NCBI GenBank assembly: GCA_934254915.1
Contig: CAKQMH010000001.1
Span: 186,001-250,000, forward strand
Origin: an uncultured Alphaproteobacteria bacterium
GTDB lineage: Bacteria; Pseudomonadota; Alphaproteobacteria; RF32; CAG-239
Direction of reading: 5' to 3'
Length of the DNA stretch: 64,000 bases
The translations under genes were made by a program, and so were the position numbers. The notes under the pieces are model-generated. The model made no database searches. It saw only the letters and a list, made by a program, of their open reading frames with translations, and had not been told where the DNA came from. Positions 59,304 to 64,000 of this stretch are shown piece after piece (positions within the stretch are counted from its first letter, which is position 1; the number at the start of each line of letters is the position of its first letter).

Positions 59304-59984
59304 ATGTTACTATCTGCATTAATTCCTTCCGTTTCGACCCTTATTCCTTATGAATATCCGGTTATTAAAACCCCTGAATATGAACATCTGCTCCAAAAAA
59401 TGCTCGATTCAGCGCCTAGTGTTGAAAACCCGACCCTTATCCATATGCTTGGCATCCCCGGTGCCGGCAAATCCACCTTTTATCATAAACACAAATTCCC
59501 GCCTCATCTTTTTATCGGTTTTGATTCGATTATGGAACAACTGCCGTCTTATCAGACTGACACCAGCAACCTTGGCAGTGCTGCCGCTTTTCAAAAATGG
59601 GAAATTCCGGCTCGCATTCTTGGCTATGAGCTTCTGCGCCGCGCGGTTGAAGCGCATAAAAACATCTTTTTTGATCATGGCGGTCTTAACCCCGCTCACC
59701 TTGAGCTTTTGCAAAATCTTCACAACTATGGTTACACGACTGAAATGCACCATATAACCTGCCCCTTAAGCTTAGCGCTGAAACGCGCTCAATTGCGCGA
59801 GCAGAAAACTCATCGCCACACTCCGCCGGAGATGATTAAAACGCGCTATGCTCTAATGGAAAAATTAGCAGCCCAATACCAAAAAATTGCCGACACTTTC
59901 TATGTGTACGACAATTCTTCAGGGCAGTTTATTTTGCGCACGAAAACTACCAACCGCGCAGCGTCAAACCATGCCGCCGCTTAG
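59304..59984 (+). CDS. Zeta-toxin-like P-loop kinase
   Basis: A 226-residue protein. Walker A 'GIPGAGKSTFYHKH' near residue 50, 'LFIGFDSIMEQLPSY' (the zeta-family F-D-x-I/D motif), 'ILGYELLRRAVEAHKNIFFDHGGLNPAHLELLQNLHNYGY' and 'CPLSLALKRAQLREQKTHRHTPPEMI' (Arg-rich lid) resemble zeta toxins, which phosphorylate UDP-sugars and so block wall synthesis, or related small-molecule kinases. ATG at 59304 has AGG nearby; an earlier ATG at 59262 has none. No epsilon-like antitoxin is next to it, so it may be a chromosomal kinase of another role. It converges on the UDP-glucose dehydrogenase gene with a 4-base overlap. Confidence 0.7.
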   Translation: MLLSALIPSVSTLIPYEYPVIKTPEYEHLLQKMLDSAPSVENPTLIHMLGIPGAGKSTFYHKHKFPPHLFIGFDSIMEQLPSYQTDTSNLGSAAAFQKWEIPARILGYELLRRAVEAHKNIFFDHGGLNPAHLELLQNLHNYGYTTEMHHITCPLSLALKRAQLREQKTHRHTPPEMIKTRYALMEKLAAQYQKIADTFYVYDNSSGQFILRTKTTNRAASNHAAA

Positions 59985-61279
59985 CGCCCGATTCCGCTGT
60001 AGCTGAAACCTTGGCTCTTAACCTCTTCCGGATTTAGCAAATTACGTAAATCGACAATTTTCGGCGTCCGCATCAGATTCTTTAACTTTGCTAAATCCAA
60101 ATGTCTGAATTCGTCCCATTCGGTCAGAATAACTAACACGTCCGCGCCGTTTGCCGCTTCATATTCATCACGGGCATAGGCAATTTTATCACCTAAAATC
60201 AGTTTGGCATTGCCCATAGCTTTCGGATCATAAGCCATAATCTGCGCTTGTTTTTTCAACAACGCCGCCACAATCTGAACCGCCGGCGATTCGCGACAAT
60301 CATCCGTACCATTTTTAAAGGCCAAACCCAAAACCGCAATCTTAGCCGAACAATCATCGCCAACCGCTTTCAGCACTCTATCGGCCATCGCGTTTTTGCG
60401 GGCATCATTACCGTCAATTGCGGCCTGAATAAGTGACAATTTCACTCCGTTTTGCCGACCCATATAAGCCATGGCATTCGTATCTTTCGGGAAACAGCTG
60501 CCGCCATACCCCGGTCCGGGGTTCAAAAAACGCGGCCCGATTCGGCTGTCAGCACCCATACCTTTGGCCACTTCATAAATATCAGCACCGGCTTTTTCAC
60601 AAAAATCTGCCATTTCGTTAATATAATGAATTTTCAACGCCAAAAAGGCATTTGACGCATATTTAATCGTTTCCGACGACCGACGTTTAACAAACAACAT
60701 TTGTGTTTTGCCCTCGAACGGCTTGTAAAGTGTACGCAAGACCTCCCGTGCCTTATCCGTATTCGCGCCGACAACGATCCGATCAGGATTAAAGAAGTCG
60801 TGAATGGCAAAACCTTCACGCAAAAATTCCGGCAAGGACACAACATCAAAATCGGCTTGCGGGTTAGTCTTACGGATTAAACCTTCAACATCATCACCCG
60901 TTCCCACCGGCACGGTCGACTTGGTCGCGACCACGGTATAGCCGTTCAGATATGGTGCTAATTCGGCTGCCGCAGCGTGAATATATTTCATATCCGCTTC
61001 TTTAGTTACCGGATGCGGCGGAGTTCCAACCGCAATCATCACCAAATCGGCATCTTTCACGCCATCCTCCATTGAGCGCGTAAAACGCAGCCGACCAGCC
61101 GCAACATTTTTCTTAAACAGTTCTTCCAAACCGTCTTCATACAGTGTCAGCCGCCCTTCATTTAAGGCCGTGATTTTAGCTTCAGCCCGATCAATACAAA
61201 CGACATCGTTCCCCAGCTCAGCCAAGCCAACGCCTGTCGGCAAACCGACATATCCTGTTCCGATAATTCCTACTTTCAT
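59981..61279 (-). CDS. ugd: UDP-glucose 6-dehydrogenase
   Basis: A 432-residue NAD-dependent enzyme oxidising UDP-glucose to UDP-glucuronate. 'GIIGTGYVGLPTGVGLAELG' (Rossmann fold), 'VATKSTVPVGTGD', 'EFLREGFAIHDFFNPDRIVVG', the catalytic 'GPGYGGSCFPKDTNAM' (Cys) and 'VLGLAFKNGTDDCRESPA' are complete. The ATG at 61279 is favoured by AAGGTG; a GTG four codons upstream overlaps the previous stop. Its product is the likely substrate of the epimerase at 63023, and Pgm (24145) supplies the precursor. Last gene of the polysaccharide run. Confidence 0.95.
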   Translation of the reverse strand: MKVGIIGTGYVGLPTGVGLAELGNDVVCIDRAEAKITALNEGRLTLYEDGLEELFKKNVAAGRLRFTRSMEDGVKDADLVMIAVGTPPHPVTKEADMKYIHAAAAELAPYLNGYTVVATKSTVPVGTGDDVEGLIRKTNPQADFDVVSLPEFLREGFAIHDFFNPDRIVVGANTDKAREVLRTLYKPFEGKTQMLFVKRRSSETIKYASNAFLALKIHYINEMADFCEKAGADIYEVAKGMGADSRIGPRFLNPGPGYGGSCFPKDTNAMAYMGRQNGVKLSLIQAAIDGNDARKNAMADRVLKAVGDDCSAKIAVLGLAFKNGTDDCRESPAVQIVAALLKKQAQIMAYDPKAMGNAKLILGDKIAYARDEYEAANGADVLVILTEWDEFRHLDLAKLKNLMRTPKIVDLRNLLNPEEVKSQGFSYSGIGR

Positions 61280-61287
61280 AGTCACCT

Positions 61288-62226
61288 TCACTTTTTAAGT
61301 TTTTTCGTACGCAGCACGCCGGAAGCTTTTAAAAATTCCGCCGCCCACCTGTCTAATAATTTTATATTCGGCTTAACCAATCCGGTTTTTGCCCCCAAAT
61401 AATACCATAATGTCTTACTCAGATAGGCGTGCGGATTAATTTTGCGAGTATATTTCCAATAAGCCGAAACTGCCCGCATATTGAGTTTGCACAGAACATC
61501 TTTAGGCAATTCCGGATGATCTTTGATAAAGAAATAATATGCCAGATAGCGATCGTGGTCAAGCTGCACCTTAACCCCTGATAAATTGCCGTTTTCTTTG
61601 GGTACTAACACCACGTTCTCATACATTTTGACCACCCCGTTAGCCAACCGTGCGCAGCGCAGCGGAATGGTTTCGTCCTGAATAAACACTCGTTCGTCAG
61701 CTCCTTGCGCTTTTTGCAGCACTTCCGTTTTAATCAACTGTCCCATACGGGTAAAACGTGCCTTAAAAATTGCCCGCATGGCATCTTTAAAATATTTAAC
61801 TTCAAATTTAGGCGACAAATACGCGTCCGTCAGTTCTTCCGGCTCTTTTCCTGTTTTGACAAATGTCCCGTAAACCATATCCGCCTTATACTTTTGCGCC
61901 AGCTCTATCATCTTTTCTGTGGAATCCAACGGAAAAATATCATCACTGTCCAACATACGGATATATTTGCCATGCGCCGCCATAATCCCCTGATTAATTC
62001 TGACGCTGATACCCTCATTAACTTTATTCTTAAAAATTTGCACATTCGGCAGACCCTTAGTCATTTCCTCAATAATCTCAACCGAACGATCTTTTGACAC
62101 ATCATCACAAAAAATAAACTCGGGATTTTTTAACCCTGTTTGGTTCAGCAGCGCTTTCAACACCGATGGCAGATAACGCTCTTTATTATATACCGTCATC
62201 ACAAAAGAAACATCAATTTCGCTCAT
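61288..62226 (-). CDS. Family-2 glycosyltransferase
   Basis: A 312-residue GT-A enzyme. 'DVSFVMTVYNKERYLPSVLKALLNQT' opens the nucleotide-binding fold; 'FIFCDDVSKDRSVEII', 'EGISVRINQGIMAAHGKYIRMLDSDD' give the D-x-D metal motif (Asp-Ser-Asp); there is a long helical C-terminus. It transfers a sugar from a nucleotide donor to a lipid-linked or surface glycan; acceptor and donor cannot be told. It lies 17 bases after the DUF616 gene and overlaps the upstream edge of ugd's extended frame. Confidence 0.92.
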   Translation of the reverse strand: MSEIDVSFVMTVYNKERYLPSVLKALLNQTGLKNPEFIFCDDVSKDRSVEIIEEMTKGLPNVQIFKNKVNEGISVRINQGIMAAHGKYIRMLDSDDIFPLDSTEKMIELAQKYKADMVYGTFVKTGKEPEELTDAYLSPKFEVKYFKDAMRAIFKARFTRMGQLIKTEVLQKAQGADERVFIQDETIPLRCARLANGVVKMYENVVLVPKENGNLSGVKVQLDHDRYLAYYFFIKDHPELPKDVLCKLNMRAVSAYWKYTRKINPHAYLSKTLWYYLGAKTGLVKPNIKLLDRWAAEFLKASGVLRTKKLKK

Positions 62227-62243
62227 CTTTAACTTCCTTTCGA

Positions 62244-63026
62244 CTAGCGGTTATGGTGCAAAATTCTGAAACTTGTTTTGTCCGACTTAACCGGAACATC
62301 CAGCAAATACGGCATACTGAAGCCGTTTTTCCATAATACATATTGCAGACTTAGTTGATCGCGGCGGGAATACTTTTCCAGCATATTCCACCAGTCATTC
62401 ATCACTTTAATACAGCGCTTGTCATTATGTTTGCGAAAAATCACTCCGTTTTCGGTCAAGCCCATATGATGAGGAAAACCTTCTTTTTCCAAAAATTCTT
62501 TGTGCCGCAGCAAAACTTCCGGATTATCTTTACCGATACGCAAACATTCTTCCAATTCATCATACGCGCAATCTCTGCGCCGATGCGGCGGAATAGCCAT
62601 AAACACATCATCACGCCGGTTCATTTGCTCCGCTGCGTCAAAAATTTTGTTATCCTTAAACACAATATTGGCATCGATATAAATACTTTGCTCATATTCG
62701 GGAAACAACACATGCGGATGCATTTTAGGATAACGGCTGTTGCGAGTCGTATCCGAGTTCATATATGGCAAGGGCTTTATCTGCCACGGACCGATAGTCT
62801 TGCGGCGCAAATATGACTTTGAATCCGTAAAGCAAATATAATCATAATCGCGGTTCAAATGCACATTCAAATTCAAACAGTCATAACCGTTAACAATACA
62901 GGTATAAATTACTTTTTTCGGCTTATGAGCTTTTATTTGTCTGAAATAGCGCCAAAAACGAGGTTTTAAGATTAACGAATAAAACCGGTCTTTGCACAAA
63001 CCCACCAACAAACGATGTTTTCTCAT
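62244..63026 (-). CDS. DUF616-type glycosyltransferase
   Basis: A 260-residue protein with 'KKVIYTCIVNGYDCL', 'DYDYICFTDSK', 'NSRYPKMHPHVLFPEYEQSIYIDANIVF' (with an acidic D-x-N in place of D-x-D), and 'DQLSLQYVLWK', the signatures of the DUF616/TOD1-MUCI70 group of putative glycosyltransferases. No signal peptide; a mainly cytosolic enzyme. Its start overlaps the epimerase stop by four bases (ATGA), so they are coupled. Works in the same surface polysaccharide pathway by context. Confidence 0.8.
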   Translation of the reverse strand: MRKHRLLVGLCKDRFYSLILKPRFWRYFRQIKAHKPKKVIYTCIVNGYDCLNLNVHLNRDYDYICFTDSKSYLRRKTIGPWQIKPLPYMNSDTTRNSRYPKMHPHVLFPEYEQSIYIDANIVFKDNKIFDAAEQMNRRDDVFMAIPPHRRRDCAYDELEECLRIGKDNPEVLLRHKEFLEKEGFPHHMGLTENGVIFRKHNDKRCIKVMNDWWNMLEKYSRRDQLSLQYVLWKNGFSMPYLLDVPVKSDKTSFRILHHNR

Positions 63027-63991
63027 TCGTTTGTTTCCCTAAGTTTGTTTTGTTTATACCATTCCACAAACTTTGCAATCCCGTGAACAAAGTCCGTCTG
63101 CGGATTATAACCGAACAACTTGCGCGCTTTTTCAATACCTGCAACTGTTTTTTCGACATCTCCTTGTTGCATCGGCTTATGGTCGATTATTGCGGTTTTG
63201 CCCAACGCATTTTCAATTTCGGCAATCATCCGTTTCAGATTAACCGGTTCACCACCGCCCAAATTAACAATTTCATAGCTGGTCTTATCATAGGCAATCG
63301 CGGCCTTAATTCCGCTGACAATATCGTCAATATACGTATAATCACGCTTGGTTGAGCCATCGCCGAACATCGGAATAGCCTTGCCCTCATCAATTAAGCG
63401 GGTAAATTTGTGAATTGCCAAATCCGGACGCTGTCTTGGTCCGTAAACCGTAAAGAAACGCAAACAAATCGTGTTAATATCATACAGCTTGTGATAAGTA
63501 TAGCAAAACTGTTCCATTGCCGATTTAGTTGCCGCATATTGCGAAATCGGTTCTGTAACTTTTAAATCTTCCGTAAAAACTTCCGCCTTACAATTGCCAT
63601 AAACCGAACTTGAGGATGCAAAAACCAATTTATGCAAATTATGGCTACGCATTTCTTCTAACACATTAATGCTGCCGATAATATTAGTTTGACAATAATC
63701 AACCGGACGTTCGATTGACGGGCGAACACCGGCGCGCGCCGCCAAATGCACTACGGTTTCAATATCATTTGCATCAAAAACGGTTTTCAACGCCGCAGCA
63801 TCGCACAAATCAATTTCATAAAACTTAAAATTATCATTTTGACGGGCACGGCTTAGATCGCGCTCTTTAATTTCCCGTGCATAAAAATCGCTGAAATTAT
63901 CAATTCCGATAACGTTTTTACCATCTTTGAGCAAAGCATCAACCAATGACGAGCCGATAAAACCGGCTGCTCCGGTAACCAATATTGCCAT
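63023..63991 (-). CDS. NAD-dependent sugar epimerase (UDP-glucuronate 4-epimerase type)
   Basis: A 322-residue extended-SDR enzyme. 'VTGAAGFIGSSLVDALL' (NAD-binding), 'VVHLAARAGVRPSIERPVDYCQTNIIGSINVLE', 'VFASSSSVYGN' and 'YAATKSAMEQFCYTYH' (Y-x-x-x-K catalytic pair), 'LRFFTVYGPRQRPDLAIHKFTRLI' match the UDP-glucuronate 4-epimerase (LpsL/CapI-like) group, where 'AGVR-S-E-P-Y' is characteristic. It would make UDP-galacturonate from ugd's product. GGAGA lies before the ATG, close to the window's right end; upstream genes of the cluster are cut off. Confidence 0.88.
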   Translation of the reverse strand: MAILVTGAAGFIGSSLVDALLKDGKNVIGIDNFSDFYAREIKERDLSRARQNDNFKFYEIDLCDAAALKTVFDANDIETVVHLAARAGVRPSIERPVDYCQTNIIGSINVLEEMRSHNLHKLVFASSSSVYGNCKAEVFTEDLKVTEPISQYAATKSAMEQFCYTYHKLYDINTICLRFFTVYGPRQRPDLAIHKFTRLIDEGKAIPMFGDGSTKRDYTYIDDIVSGIKAAIAYDKTSYEIVNLGGGEPVNLKRMIAEIENALGKTAIIDHKPMQQGDVEKTVAGIEKARKLFGYNPQTDFVHGIAKFVEWYKQNKLRETNE

Positions 63992-64000
63992 AATATCTCC

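Noticed and set aside
1..64000. CRISPR array, insertion sequence, prophage or rRNA operon
   Set aside because: Looked for and not seen: no regularly spaced repeats with variable spacers, no transposase, integrase or structural phage genes, and no rRNA sequence.

Overview
The window looks like the chromosome of a free-living or gut-associated, low-GC (estimated by eye at 40-45%) flagellated alphaproteobacterium. The class call rests on lineage-typical content: mipZ (the division-site ParA-like ATPase), cckA directly after fliQ-fliR-flhB (an order also known from Caulobacter), an Hda-type DnaA regulator, a FlaF-family flagellar protein, a DUF2066 gene beside an AI-2E/PerM exporter, a STAS-MlaE fusion, and an FtsZ ending in a conserved tail. 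I cannot name genus or species.

Layout. 1-9342: the 5' end of an FtsK-like motor gene, a CNNM/CBS membrane protein, a HAD phosphatase, a repeat-rich gap, then an accessory stretch with a candidate HNH nuclease/SUKH immunity pair and a putatively phase-variable zinc metallopeptidase, ending in a MATE exporter. 9346-15139: a retrograde phospholipid ABC transporter operon (mlaE-mlaF-mlaD-pqiC type) and a metal-efflux module (ArsR-type repressor, P-type ATPase, separate HMA chaperone). 15302-21837: tRNA-Gln and tRNA-His, both followed by unusual tandem arrays containing tRNA-end fragments, around several lineage-specific genes, including a second HNH-like protein with a small lipoprotein partner. 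21999-32996: PBP5-like carboxypeptidase, mipZ, pgm, a GH114-like secreted protein, fliQ-fliR-flhB, cckA and hda in one long co-oriented run.

33117-43668 (minus strand): a slimmed division and cell-wall cluster, mraY-ftsW-murG-murB-ftsQ-ftsA-ftsZ, without murD, murC or ddl at their usual places, followed by pta-ackA. 43852-49768: ndk, DUF2066 protein, PerM-type exporter, NlpE-like lipoprotein, and acpS-lepB-rnc-era. 49882-53918: a sigma-54-type promoter driving flgF-flgG-flgA-flgH, then a gene encoding two FlaF-like domains in tandem. 54089-59006: AT-rich accessory DNA with secreted hypothetical proteins, an ankyrin protein and a decaying radical SAM-GNAT-Nudix operon. 59092-63991: tRNA-Pro, an orphan zeta-type kinase and a surface-polysaccharide operon (epimerase, two glycosyltransferases, UDP-glucose dehydrogenase).

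How it fits together: the core portions link flagellum assembly, cell-cycle signalling (CckA), replication control (Hda) and division (MipZ, FtsZ). The accessory portions hold candidate conflict systems, a contingency locus and structured repeat arrays at tRNA genes. No CRISPR array, intact insertion sequence, integrase or rRNA gene was seen. All functional calls are by reading motifs; no database search was run.
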